This document shows, piece by piece, positions 43,597-51,773 of a stretch of DNA of 64,000 nt (positions are counted from its first letter, which is position 1; each line of letters opens with the position of its first letter). The DNA is taken from NCBI RefSeq assembly GCF_022026395.1, contig NZ_CP041767.1:4856501-4920500 (forward strand). Direction: 5' to 3'. This stretch comes from Brevibacillus brevis (GTDB lineage Bacteria; Bacillota; Bacilli; Brevibacillales; Brevibacillaceae). The notes beneath the pieces were generated by a model, which did not search any database, was not told the DNA's origin, and worked only from the letters and a program-made list of their open reading frames with translations. The translations under genes and the position numbers were made by a program.

Positions 43597-45429
43597 TCAT
43601 TTTTTACCTTGATCATCACGACTGTTATTTAGATCCAGTATGAGCCTAAAATTAGATTGAATGACTACCCAATCATACACTTTTTTTACGCGAATGATTT
43701 CTGGCTGAATACTATTCGAGACTCCAGAAGTGACGGTAACCACAAAGCTGCAAGAGGCCGTATTTCCTGACTGATCCCTTGCTGTACAGGTGAGCATCGT
43801 CATCCCTACAGGAAAGTCCATGGTAAAAGTGGCAACTGCAATTGGGGCAGGAGGGGAAAAAGGCCGTGTCATCCCATGGCAAGTAATTGAGGTTACCCCG
43901 CAAGTATCAGTGGCAGTGACTTCATAGGTAACAGTAGCGGAGGTTTGCCCAGGTAAAACAGGGACTGTGATATCCTCAGGGCAAGTGATGGTTGGAGGTT
44001 CGTCAATCACCGTGATGGTAAAGGAACATGCTTCCGTATTCCCAAATATATCTTGTGCCGTACAGGTGACAACAGTATCTCCCACTGGAAAAAGCGAGCC
44101 AGAAGGCGGAGAACAGGTAACAGTGACTCCGGGGCAGGTCGCAACAGGTGTTGGATAGTTTACAATAGGGCAAGGTACTACCATGTCAGGTGGGCAGGTT
44201 GGTGGCTGCACGCAGCCATTGAGCAAAACAGAAACATTGCTCGAATCCTCGTTTGCAGTAGCGATGTCAATTCTTCCGTCTCCGTTAAAATCAGCTACTG
44301 TAATGCTGAGCGGACCTGCTCCTGTAGGGAACTGAAAGGGAGGCGAGAACCCTCCCGCCCCGTTGTTTATGAGAATAGAAACGTTATCAGAACCTGCATT
44401 TGGGGTAGCCAAATCAATGACTCCATCACAATTAAAGTCAGCTGCTGTTATATCAAAAGGAAACGCATCAGTACCCAAGGAAAAGGGACTTCCTGCTGCT
44501 TCTGTAAAAGAACCTAATCCATTGTTTAGAAAAACGGTTACATTACTCGTTGCGTTATTTGCGACAGCAATATCAATAAACCCATCACCATTTAAGTCAG
44601 CAGATACAAGGCTACTGGGGGATGAGCCGCCGGGAAGTACAGAGAAACTCACTCCAGGAGTTTGAAACGTACCGTTTCCATTCCCTCTAAAAACTGTTAC
44701 ATCATTGGTGTCTCGATTGGCAGTGGCCAGATCAAGGTTGCCATCTCCATTAAAGTCAGCCGCTACAATATCAGTTGGGGCCAATCCTGGGTTTGTGTCA
44801 AAAGGACTCCCTGGAGCCATACTAAATACACCTGATCCATCATTCAACAAGACAGTAATAAAACTAGTTCCTGCAAGTTGGCCCCTATTTGCTATAGCCA
44901 AGTCCAAACCGTTCACACCATCAAAGTCACCTACAGCAATCGCAAAAGATTCGGAAACAGCAGGAAATACACCGGTACTATAGGCTACAGGTGCAGCAAA
45001 AGTGCCGTCCCCCATATTTAAAAGGATAAAAACCCGGTTATTGGAGGATTGATCTGTAACAGCCAAATCGATAGAACCATCTCCATTTAAATCAGCTGCT
45101 ACAATTTGACCTAGTAAAGACCCGGGAAACAAAGTACTGAAGGGGATCGTTTGTGACACGGAAAATACGCCGGACCCATTGTTCAGAAGAATAGAAACAT
45201 CATTGGACCCACTGTCCACTACGGCCAAATCTATGCGACCGTCTTTGTTAAAATCGGCAGAAGTAATGCTGGAAGGAGATGTTCCTCCCGTATTATATTC
45301 GACTGCGGGCTGAAAAAACGGGCAGGCCAAATTGGATTCACCCTTTCTTACAGGAATACAGGCAGTCATTCCTGATCGAAATGCTTCACTCCGGACACCA
45401 ATAAAGGCAAAAAAATGCACGTGGTGCAT
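43597..45429 (-). CDS. FG-GAP/VCBS beta-propeller protein with HYR domains
   Basis: A 610-residue protein. Residues about 50-405 hold seven repeats, each with a calcium loop such as ADFNKDGRIDLA, ADLNGDGSIDLA or ADFNCDGVIDLA, which would close a seven-bladed propeller. Residues about 410-575 are two HYR (Ig-like) domains with paired cysteines (TCPPDMVVPCP; TITCPEDITVPV). The tail has IIRVKKVYDWVVIQ, a KVYDWV motif I associate with spore-surface proteins. No signal peptide is visible, in line with assembly on the spore from the mother cell. The ATG at 45429 has only a weak AAAGG; a later ATG at 45369 is possible. Confidence 0.75.
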   Translation of the reverse strand: MHHVHFFAFIGVRSEAFRSGMTACIPVRKGESNLACPFFQPAVEYNTGGTSPSSITSADFNKDGRIDLAVVDSGSNDVSILLNNGSGVFSVSQTIPFSTLFPGSLLGQIVAADLNGDGSIDLAVTDQSSNNRVFILLNMGDGTFAAPVAYSTGVFPAVSESFAIAVGDFDGVNGLDLAIANRGQLAGTSFITVLLNDGSGVFSMAPGSPFDTNPGLAPTDIVAADFNGDGNLDLATANRDTNDVTVFRGNGNGTFQTPGVSFSVLPGGSSPSSLVSADLNGDGFIDIAVANNATSNVTVFLNNGLGSFTEAAGSPFSLGTDAFPFDITAADFNCDGVIDLATPNAGSDNVSILINNGAGGFSPPFQFPTGAGPLSITVADFNGDGRIDIATANEDSSNVSVLLNGCVQPPTCPPDMVVPCPIVNYPTPVATCPGVTVTCSPPSGSLFPVGDTVVTCTAQDIFGNTEACSFTITVIDEPPTITCPEDITVPVLPGQTSATVTYEVTATDTCGVTSITCHGMTRPFSPPAPIAVATFTMDFPVGMTMLTCTARDQSGNTASCSFVVTVTSGVSNSIQPEIIRVKKVYDWVVIQSNFRLILDLNNSRDDQGKK

Positions 45430-45546
45430 ACTATGCTAATGCCTTTGATCATGATATGGATGTTTAGGCATGAATGTGAATGAAGATTATGTAGCATTTA
45501 GCAAGATTCAATCCTTTGAAGTTATGGAATATACCAAATAACACGC

Positions 45547-45580
45547 CGAGGCACCTCCTGTAAAACAGGCAGGTGCCTCG
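45547..45580. terminator. Strong hairpin upstream of the FG-GAP gene
   Basis: CGAGGCACCT and AGGTGCCTCG form a perfect 10-bp stem, with CCTGT/ACAGG continuing inside. CACTTTT follows on the plus strand. It probably ends the 45682 transcript or readthrough from the left. Confidence 0.65.
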
Positions 45581-45615
45581 CACTTTTATGCCGCTTGTTT
45601 ATACTGATGGAAAAC

Positions 45616-45661
45616 GAGATAGTGGCTTGAAGCTTCCGTGGCCACAGGTTTCCACTATCTC
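45616..45661. other. Compound hairpin with nested palindromes
   Basis: GAGATAGTGG (45616-45625) pairs with CCACTATCTC (45652-45661). The 26-base interior holds the palindromes GAAGCTTC and GTGGCCAC, and the GTGG/CCAC words can pair in several ways. It lies 20 bases past the stop of the 45682 gene and may be its terminator, although only GTTTTCC follows on the minus strand. Confidence 0.5.
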
Positions 45662-45681
45662 AGCCGGGAGTGCCCTGGTCA

Positions 45682-46179
45682 TTACATGTATTGATTTACC
45701 GAAACCGAAACATCTGCCGGATCACTTGAGAGATTTCTGAAGTTCACATAGTACTCGCCAGGTGGGAGCCAAAATGTCTGTTTACCTATGACTTCTCCTT
45801 TTATCTGAAAAGTCTTTGGTTCCTTGCCAGGGCAAACCACTACGTATTCTATATCAGCGTTCTGTCCTGTATGGTGGGTGGTAATCTCAACGATTCTGTA
45901 GTAATTAACAGTGAACTTGGTATAATCCTCCCAAGCTATCCAACCATCAGTATTTCTTAATCCGAGCTTTCTAAAAAAGATGTTTTCATTTGATTGTTGC
46001 TGAACATTTTTGATTTGAAAGTTTTTTTGCTGTTCTTTCCCAATGACACTCCCCCCTTGTAACCAAGCCTTTCCTTGGGCTAATTTCTCAGTTTGTGGAA
46101 TGTCATTTGCAAACACAGCCTGCGAACCAAAAGTTAATGCAGAAACAACTGCACCCAAAGTCATTAGCTTTTTAATCAT
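45682..46179 (-). CDS. Secreted protein of unknown function
   Basis: A 165-residue protein with a signal peptide (MIKKLMTLGAVVSALTFGSQ, cleavage near AVFA-N). The mature part has GWIAWEDYTKFTVNYYRIVEI and a beta-rich end (KQTFWLPPGEYYVNFRNLSS) typical of a small jelly-roll or Ig-like fold. One cysteine is left, so no disulfide is expected. ATG at 46179 follows AGGAGTGTGGATT. I do not recognise a family. It lies among spore-type genes but, having a signal peptide, is exported. Confidence 0.65.
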   Translation of the reverse strand: MIKKLMTLGAVVSALTFGSQAVFANDIPQTEKLAQGKAWLQGGSVIGKEQQKNFQIKNVQQQSNENIFFRKLGLRNTDGWIAWEDYTKFTVNYYRIVEITTHHTGQNADIEYVVVCPGKEPKTFQIKGEVIGKQTFWLPPGEYYVNFRNLSSDPADVSVSVNQYM

Positions 46180-46624
46180 AATCCACACTCCTATTTCCGC
46201 TTAATTTTTTCGAGCATACCTTTCGTCGACTAACGAGGTGTGTACGATGGGTCACAAATTAAAATAATACATTTTTTCCAACTATTTACATTCGTAAAAC
46301 TATCATACCACACACCTTTTAACAGTACAATCGTATTATTTAAAGATATTCTGAGTTGTAGCCAATGGTACGCTTTTGCACACTTGGGATAGAATCTCGC
46401 ATATTTGTTTTGCAAAAGAAAAAGCTACTCAGCAGAAGCCAAGTAGCTCATTCCCAATATTTTATGCTCTCACACTCTTTCAAAAGTTTGTTACCCTTAA
46501 CAACTGGTTATGAGTTTGATCAAACAAAAAAATTTATTATGTATACCCTGTTTTCTGAAATAGTTGGTGAAGCCGTAGGTGGACCAGAACAACGAGTATC
46601 TTGGTAAATAAATCCTCTAGTATA

Positions 46625-46708
46625 AAAAAAGAGGCGGATAATCACCGCCTCTTTCCCTGATCTATCCAAAGCAAACCTCTGCTCTTTCCATGGATCACCA
46701 TACATATT
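46625..46708 (-). pseudogene. Remnant of the yuiH 3' end plus terminator (direct repeat, copy 1)
   Basis: These 84 bases match 48551-48635 at about 78 positions, in the same orientation. They encode, on the minus strand, MYGDPWKEQRFALD, the last residues of the yuiH product, but the stop codon is lost. The stem GAGGCGG-ATAATCA-CCGCCTC follows, as in the intact copy. Similarity ends abruptly at 46708. It is a scar of a duplication or insertion that brought in the genes between the two copies. Confidence 0.8.
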
Positions 46709-46821
46709 TTTGTGTAACGATTAAGAAGTTAGTAACCAAGAAAACCCATCTCCTTAAAATAGGTTTCCTAAAAGGGTGTTTGTACGTTTCGGGAAGAAAA
46801 CATTACGCATTAAATAAAAAG

Positions 46822-46840
46822 TGTAAGGTTTTTCCTTACA
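46822..46840 (+). promoter_or_regulatory. Leader hairpin before DUF4183 protein A, copy 2
   Basis: TGTAAGG-TTTTT-CCTTACA forms a 7-bp stem, followed by ATTACCATTTTTT, only 25 bases before the start codon. It could be a terminator or attenuator in the leader. Confidence 0.45.
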
Positions 46841-46865
46841 TTACCATTTTTTAGGAGTTGGTTGA

Positions 46866-47150
46866 ATGCCGATTACCAAACCATTTATGACGTCGCTCAG
46901 GTTCACTTCAACGATGGGGGCTGGAACAGGGACTGGAGCAACATTTGCCATTGCCGCAACATCATTTACGAATGATGCAGGTGCTGCTGCTACAGCATTC
47001 CCTAGTACGTTTGCTTTTTACAACCTCTACATTAATGGGGTGCTTCAGTCAGGAAATACTTCCACAATTACAACGACAGCGATCACGATTCCTAATGGTG
47101 ATGCCGAAAATGGCGGAACACCATTGATCGTAGAATTCGTCATCAACTGA
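46866..47150 (+). CDS. DUF4183 protein A, copy 2
   Basis: A 94-residue DUF4183 protein, agreeing with copy 1 (28773) at 82 of 94 positions; most changes are conservative. It keeps the MGAGTGTGATFAIAAT and FYNLYINGVLQSGNTST blocks. The start is ATG with AGGAG eight bases upstream. It is followed by protein B, copy 2. The pair is on the opposite strand to copy 1 and 18 kb away. A spore-surface role is likely by family, not shown here. Confidence 0.75.
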   Translation: MPITKPFMTSLRFTSTMGAGTGTGATFAIAATSFTNDAGAAATAFPSTFAFYNLYINGVLQSGNTSTITTTAITIPNGDAENGGTPLIVEFVIN

Positions 47151-47172
47151 CAACCAGAAAGTAAATAAGAAT

Positions 47173-47202
47173 TTCCCCAGGAGAGGATACACGCCTGGGG
47201 AA
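47173..47202 (+). terminator. Hairpin between the DUF4183 genes, copy 2
   Basis: TTCCCCAG and CTGGGGAA form an 8-bp stem with a 14-base loop, 22 bases past protein A. Its CCCCAG/CTGGGG arms equal those at 28729-28755. Confidence 0.55.
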
Positions 47203-47289
47203 TATTCCATAAAAGAGTAACATGTCAAGAACATGTTGTAGCCTCAGATTCTTGTACATCTTCATTACTATGAGAAAGGGCTGGAGACC

Positions 47290-47715
47290 ATGCAGCAAAA
47301 AACCAGTAAAAGAATAGTAGTGACTCGATCTAATAATCTGAGCACCTGTTACCCAGTAATGCCGCCACTCGGGTGCCCTGATATTTTTCCCGGGCAACCT
47401 TGCCCGACCTGTCCACCCTGTCTTCCCTGCCCGCCGTGCCCCTGTACGCCTGGACTGCTAACGACAGTAATTTCTCAATACACGACTTTTTCGGATGGAC
47501 AAAAAAATATATATACGAATGCCGACGCCTCACTACAGTTTAGTACTTCCGGAATTCTCGACCCCAGCACCGTATCGATTGTTAATCTTTTTATCAACGG
47601 AATTCTTCAGCCTTCAAATACGTATGTGGTCCAGCCCGGCGCCTTGATGCTTAGCGATGTCCCGTTCCAAGGTGTTCCTATAATCCTTCAGTTTATCCAG
47701 ATCTCCAATTCCTAA
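47290..47715 (+). CDS. DUF4183 protein B, copy 2
   Basis: A 141-residue relative of the protein at 28317, with a longer N-terminus. Residues about 20-55 are a Cys-Pro cluster ([18 protein letters not shown]) with nine or more cysteines, suited to disulfide cross-linking. Residues about 58-141 are the DUF4183 domain ([20 protein letters not shown]). ATG has GAGAAAGGGCTGGAGACC in front. The Cys-rich arm with a Gly/Ala-rich partner suggests a cross-linked surface layer; this is inference. Confidence 0.75.
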   Translation: MQQKTSKRIVVTRSNNLSTCYPVMPPLGCPDIFPGQPCPTCPPCLPCPPCPCTPGLLTTVISQYTTFSDGQKNIYTNADASLQFSTSGILDPSTVSIVNLFINGILQPSNTYVVQPGALMLSDVPFQGVPIILQFIQISNS

Positions 47716-47878
47716 TAAACGTGTCTTACATACGGGTAAGGGACTACGAGTACGCTTGGAAGCCTTTCATCTGAGGGGATGGACGGTATCATTTTTCCTT
47801 TTAATTGGGACGAAACAAAATATTCCGAGTAGTTACAAGAATCACTTATGTAACTATTTATAGATTATTAATTAAACA

Positions 47879-47907
47879 AACCCGTCTCCTCAAAATAGGG
47901 ACGGGTT
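47879..47907. terminator. Terminator of the WGxxGxxG-type gene
   Basis: AACCCGTC and GACGGGTT form an 8-bp stem with a 13-base loop. TTTGTTT follows on the minus strand and GTTGATTTT on the plus. Confidence 0.75.
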
Positions 47908-47918
47908 GTTGATTTTGG

Positions 47919-48212
47919 TTACTTCTGTGGATTTCGTTCTCTATTTCTTCCCCTCAAACCAAAAAGACCAGCTAATCCAAGCAACCCTATCCATTCCCAG
48001 TCTGAATCAGTGTCTACTGCTGTCGTTCTGTACGTGTTGTTATTAATACCCGTGTTAGCGGGTGCCCCATTTCCTGTAACGCCTACACCTGTATTTGGGG
48101 TGTTTGTTCCTCCTGTGTTCCCTGCACCTGTACCACCAGTCTCAGCAAATGCAGTTAAACTCATTGTTACAGTTAACATTAAAGCTAACATAATTACCCT
48201 CAACTTTTTCAC
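47919..48212 (-). CDS. Small secreted protein with WGxxGxxG-type C-terminus
   Basis: A 97-residue protein. A signal peptide (MKKLRVIMLALMLTVTMSLT, cleavage near AFA-E) is followed by a Gly/Thr/Asn-rich linker and the C-terminal segment WEWIGLLGLAGLFGLRGRNR. That short glycine-rich hydrophobic helix with a basic tail is the WGxxGxxG form, thought to be a sorting or anchoring signal in Gram-positive bacteria. The start is GTG behind AAGGGGG. No enzyme for its processing is seen nearby. Confidence 0.75.
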   Translation of the reverse strand: MKKLRVIMLALMLTVTMSLTAFAETGGTGAGNTGGTNTPNTGVGVTGNGAPANTGINNNTYRTTAVDTDSDWEWIGLLGLAGLFGLRGRNRERNPQK

Positions 48213-48550
48213 TTGAAGAACCCCCTTGCTGTATTGTCAATCTGAGAATAATTTTTCAGACCGTCGCATTTTTGTTTGCAGGCCTGAAGTGGAACCATGA
48301 TGTTACTTTGCTCTTAATACGATAATCTTATCCAAGGCAACACTATGCAGACGGAATGAAATCTACAGCTACTTCCTGAAGATAATCGGAAGTAGTAAAA
48401 TCGCTTGTTACCATGGATTTCTCCACGGGGGAAGGCTATGTTAATTTTGTAATCTTGAAATTGATTTATTGTCCTAAAACTTGAATGGGTATGATTTTGC
48501 GCTTTTGCCGAAGTGTAAACTTGTGTCGCTAAGACTAAGCCCATGAAAAC
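48213..48550. other. 338-bp gap without a gene
   Basis: It holds a hairpin, CTACTTCC and GGAAGTAG (48369-48395, perfect 8-bp stem), and otherwise AT-rich sequence. The stem has no T-run. No ORF here has a ribosome site, and no riboswitch core is recognisable. Confidence 0.5.
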
Positions 48551-48635
48551 AAAAAAGAGGCGGATAATCACCGCCTCTTTTCCCCAATCAATCCCAAGCA
48601 AACCTCTGCTCTTTCCAAGGATCTCCATACATATT
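48551..48635 (-). repeat. Direct repeat, copy 2 (yuiH tail and terminator)
   Basis: The intact counterpart of 46625-46708. It contains the terminator of yuiH (GAGGCGG-ATAATCA-CCGCCTC with TTTTTTG on the minus strand) and the last 16 codons of that gene. Confidence 0.8.
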
Positions 48636-49184
48636 ATACCCATTCTTCTCCCAAAATCCTTGCTTGTCTTTCTCCATAAACTCAATCCCACGCACCCACT
48701 TGGCGCTTTTCCAGAAGTAGAGATGCGGGATAACAAAACGCAGCGGCCAGCCGTGCTCTGGAGTTAAATCCTCGCCGTTATGTTTCGTAGCGAACAGGTT
48801 GCCGCTTTTCATGAAGTCAACAAGCGGAATGTTCACCGTCCATCCGTGCTCAGCGTGCAGCATGACATACTTCGCTTCCGGCTTCACCTTAACCAGCTTC
48901 AGAACTTCTTCAACCGGAATACCTTCCCATTCATTATCCAGCTTGCTCCAGCCTGTAACGCAATGAATATCGTTGGTCGTGCCGCCTTTTGGCAAAGCCA
49001 TCATTTGTTCGTAGGTCAGTGTTACTTCTTCTTCGACGAGACCGAAAAGACGAAAGCTCCACTCGGTGGACAGGTCTGTATATTCAGGAACCTCCCCGTA
49101 GTGCAGGACAGGAAAACCTGTCGTCTGCTTCTGATTAGGGGGAATACGGTCGCGTTTGGTGTCTGATGATGGATTAATAAACAT
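48588..49184 (-). CDS. yuiH: Sulfite-oxidase-like molybdopterin protein
   Basis: A 198-residue member of the sulfite oxidase / MsrP Moco-binding fold. The Mo ligand Cys is in TNDIHCVTGWSKLDNEWEG and a second conserved stretch is HGWPLRFVIPHLYFWKSAKW. No Tat signal is present, so it is cytoplasmic, unlike MsrP. Its substrate is unknown; the B. subtilis homologue YuiH is also uncharacterised. GAGGGGAGTGGAAACAAC precedes ATG. Its 3' end is duplicated at 46625. Confidence 0.88.
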   Translation of the reverse strand: MFINPSSDTKRDRIPPNQKQTTGFPVLHYGEVPEYTDLSTEWSFRLFGLVEEEVTLTYEQMMALPKGGTTNDIHCVTGWSKLDNEWEGIPVEEVLKLVKVKPEAKYVMLHAEHGWTVNIPLVDFMKSGNLFATKHNGEDLTPEHGWPLRFVIPHLYFWKSAKWVRGIEFMEKDKQGFWEKNGYNMYGDPWKEQRFAWD

Positions 49185-49220
49185 GTTGTTTCCACTCCCC
49201 TCGCTGATCAGTGTTCTCGA

Positions 49221-49652
49221 TTATTTCCCAACCCGCAGCAAGGCGTGATCTACCTTGATGCACATGTCCTGCACAACCTCAATGCCTTGATCGGCAACCA
49301 ATTTAGCCGCTTCTTCGTTGGCAATGCCTTGTTGCATCCAGAACACTTTTGGCTTGTTCTGCATTTTCAATGCATCCTCGGCAACAGGCATCATGTCTTC
49401 GCTGCGACGGAACACATCGACGATGTCGACTGGCTGATCGATTTCAGACAGGCTGGCAACCACTTTTTCACCCAAAACCGTTTCACCCGCGATGACAGGA
49501 TTGACCGGAATGATCTTGTAGCCCGCGTTCTGCATGGCTTGCGATACCATATAGCTGGTGCGGTCCGGCTTGTTGGACAGACCTACTACTGCGATCGTTT
49601 TTGCATCCTCCAGCAGTTGACGACGTACTTCATTGCTTGGATTTTGTGCCAT
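49221..49652 (-). CDS. CoA-binding domain protein (YccU-type)
   Basis: A 143-residue Rossmann-fold protein with the CoA_binding signature: KTIAVVGLSNKPDRTSYMVS, then GYKIIPVNPV and VFWMQQGIANEEAA. It resembles the CoA-binding domain of succinyl-CoA synthetase but lacks the catalytic half. The role is unknown. GAGGAGTGTTTTCAC precedes ATG. It is likely transcribed with pepA, whose stop is 47 bases upstream. Confidence 0.85.
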   Translation of the reverse strand: MAQNPSNEVRRQLLEDAKTIAVVGLSNKPDRTSYMVSQAMQNAGYKIIPVNPVIAGETVLGEKVVASLSEIDQPVDIVDVFRRSEDMMPVAEDALKMQNKPKVFWMQQGIANEEAAKLVADQGIEVVQDMCIKVDHALLRVGK

Positions 49653-49699
49653 GTGAAAACACTCCTCTTTTATATTGAAATGAAATATTGAACTACCTT

Positions 49700-51196
49700 T
49701 TATTCACTACGGCTGGAAACAAACTCAACAACGGTGCGGGTCATCGCTCCGGTACCGCCAGACGGTTGCATGTCGCCAGCACTTGCTGTGTACGCCGTAC
49801 CCGCGATGTCCAGATGTACCCATGGTGTGTCACCAACGAATTCTTGCAGGAAAACACCGCCGATGATGCCGTGGCCATAACGTCCACCAGAGTTTTTCAA
49901 ATCGGCAAAACGGCTCTTGTTCAGGCTGCGGTACTCATCGAAGGTCGGGAGTTGCCACAAACGCTCACCCGCCACGTCTGCTGCGTTCATCAGCTCATCC
50001 AACAGTGCTTTGTCGTTGGTCATGGCGCCAGAGCAGAAATGACCGAGTGCGACCACGATACCACCTGTCAAGGTAGCAGCATCCACCAGGCAAGACACTC
50101 CTTGCTCTTTTGCATAGGTGATGCAATCAGCCAGTACGAGACGACCTTCTGCGTCTGTCGTAATGATCTCTACCGTTTTGCCGCTCATGGTTGTGATGAC
50201 ATCGCCCGGACGGAATGCCGTTCCGGATGGCATGTTTTCCACGGTACCGACGACAGCCAGTACGTTTACTTTTGGTTTAATCTGTCCCAGTGCCTCCAAT
50301 GCTCCGATCATCGTTGCCGCTCCACCCATGTCCGACTTCATGTCTTCCATGCCTGCTACTGGTTTGATGGAGATCCCACCTGTATCAAATGTCACGCCTT
50401 TACCGACCAAGCCAATGACATCGTCCCACGTGTCTCTTCCTTGATATTTGACTGCGACTACATAAGGCTCAAGCTCGCTGCCTTTTGCTACAGAGAGCAC
50501 TCCGCCCATCCCCAGCTCTTCCAGCTTCGCTTTCTCCATTACTTCCACAGTCATGCCATGTCGCTCTGCTACCTCGACCATCGCATCCTTCAAAGCGCGT
50601 GGAGTCAAGTAGTTGGCTGGTTCATTGACGAGTGTACGAGCCAGATTCGTCCCGGATACGAGCGCTGAACCACGTGCAACGCCTGCCTGTACCAATGAAG
50701 TATCGGCATCTGCTGCCAAAATTTGCACCGTCGCAATTGGGTCAAACTCACGCTTTGCCTTTTGACGGTAGCCCTCGTAGTTGTATTCGGCAAGGCCAAA
50801 GGCTTCTGTCACTGCCTGTGCCAAACGATCAGCACTCAGATGCTCTGTTGTAGGCAAATCAATCACCACTGTTTTGCCGTTGCCTTTTCCCACAACCGTT
50901 TTGGCTGCACGTCCCCATGCATTTCGGGCTGCGACGAAATCAAATTTCCCTGGTTCACCCATCCCGACGATCACCAGTTTTTTTGCAGCTACGCTGTTCA
51001 TTCCGTGGACAACCGTAATTTCCTTCGCCTCACCTGTTACTTCTTTGTCCTGCTGCAAGCCACTCAGACTTCCACCAAAAGCTTCGTCCAATTCCGGGTA
51101 TACTTGCGAAATATCCTCGCCCTTCCATAGCGGGACAATCAGCTCATCACATGAGATATTCACAAGCTGTATGCGTTTTTCTACTGCTACTTTCAT
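49700..51196 (-). CDS. pepA: Leucyl aminopeptidase (M17)
   Basis: A 498-residue cytosolic aminopeptidase that trims N-terminal residues with two metal ions. Metal and catalytic motifs are VGKGVTFDTGG, KSDMGGAA and the M17 signature TTDAEGRLVLAD, all in the C-terminal half (about 170-498). ATG at 51196 is used, with AAGAGGGAAGAGTAT before it; a frame from 51265 has no ribosome site. Its B. subtilis counterpart is YuiE (500 residues), in the same neighbourhood. Confidence 0.95.
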   Translation of the reverse strand: MKVAVEKRIQLVNISCDELIVPLWKGEDISQVYPELDEAFGGSLSGLQQDKEVTGEAKEITVVHGMNSVAAKKLVIVGMGEPGKFDFVAARNAWGRAAKTVVGKGNGKTVVIDLPTTEHLSADRLAQAVTEAFGLAEYNYEGYRQKAKREFDPIATVQILAADADTSLVQAGVARGSALVSGTNLARTLVNEPANYLTPRALKDAMVEVAERHGMTVEVMEKAKLEELGMGGVLSVAKGSELEPYVVAVKYQGRDTWDDVIGLVGKGVTFDTGGISIKPVAGMEDMKSDMGGAATMIGALEALGQIKPKVNVLAVVGTVENMPSGTAFRPGDVITTMSGKTVEIITTDAEGRLVLADCITYAKEQGVSCLVDAATLTGGIVVALGHFCSGAMTNDKALLDELMNAADVAGERLWQLPTFDEYRSLNKSRFADLKNSGGRYGHGIIGGVFLQEFVGDTPWVHLDIAGTAYTASAGDMQPSGGTGAMTRTVVEFVSSRSE

Positions 51197-51245
51197 ATAC
51201 TCTTCCCTCTTTCTGTGTGGTAGGATACAATATGGGCACATTTGT

Positions 51246-51620
51246 TTAACACGATGTGTCGACATATAAGCGCAAGGGTGGAAACGTCATGGCTTTTGCC
51301 TCTGTGTAAGAAATGACATCCTTTTCCGGCAACAATTTCTCGCATTCATCTATGTAGCGAAGAACTCTTGTTACGTCCAGTCCCCAATGAACTGGCTGGT
51401 AACGAGTCAAATACTTTCGTGCATTGCCTAACATCCAGCGAGCACCTTTTATATTGCCGTACTCTTGGTGATACAGTCCGACTGACAATTGCAGCAATCC
51501 TTGCAAAAACTTGTCTGACTTGTCTTCCATCCAGATGTCTTCCAACAGATCGTGGCATTCGTAGTATTCTCCATCATTGAATTTTTCAATGAACTGTAAA
51601 TACTGCTCGGGATACCCCAT
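51246..51620 (-). CDS. DUF309 protein
   Basis: A 124-residue helical protein with the DUF309 hallmark FNDGEYYECHDLLEDIWM and LLQLSVGLYHQEYGNIKGA. The conserved His/Glu pattern suggests a metal-binding four-helix bundle, but the function is unknown. ATG at 51620 follows CGGAGGCATGCATCC. It is read before pepA with a 49-base gap and is divergent from yuiD. Confidence 0.85.
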   Translation of the reverse strand: MGYPEQYLQFIEKFNDGEYYECHDLLEDIWMEDKSDKFLQGLLQLSVGLYHQEYGNIKGARWMLGNARKYLTRYQPVHWGLDVTRVLRYIDECEKLLPEKDVISYTEAKAMTFPPLRLYVDTSC

Positions 51621-51773
51621 GGATGCATGCCTCCGTTTCGAACCTTCCGTCTTCATGGTAACACAGATTGGCAGTGACTTTACATCCAAACAAAAACTTC
51701 ACGGATTAAGACAACGCCCTTCTGTTACAATAATCCTAGAGATAAGCGCACAGTAGAAAGGAATGGATTTTCC

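Larger units (their letters stand above)
46180..46865. other. 686-bp gap without an intact gene
   Basis: The stretch is AT-rich. It contains a small stem (AGCTACT/AGTAGCT near 46425-46450), the yuiH-tail repeat at 46625-46708, a partial copy of an AACCCRTCTCCT terminator word near 46742, and the leader hairpin at 46822-46840. Open frames in it lack ribosome sites and cross these elements. Confidence 0.6.

Noticed and set aside
46365..46607. Open frame of 80 codons on the plus strand ending EIVGEAVGGPEQRVSW
   Set aside because: No ribosome site, crosses a hairpin, and composition is like the surrounding gap.
48314..48736. Open frame of 140 codons on the minus strand
   Set aside because: It runs through the yuiH terminator and overlaps yuiH in another frame; no ribosome site.
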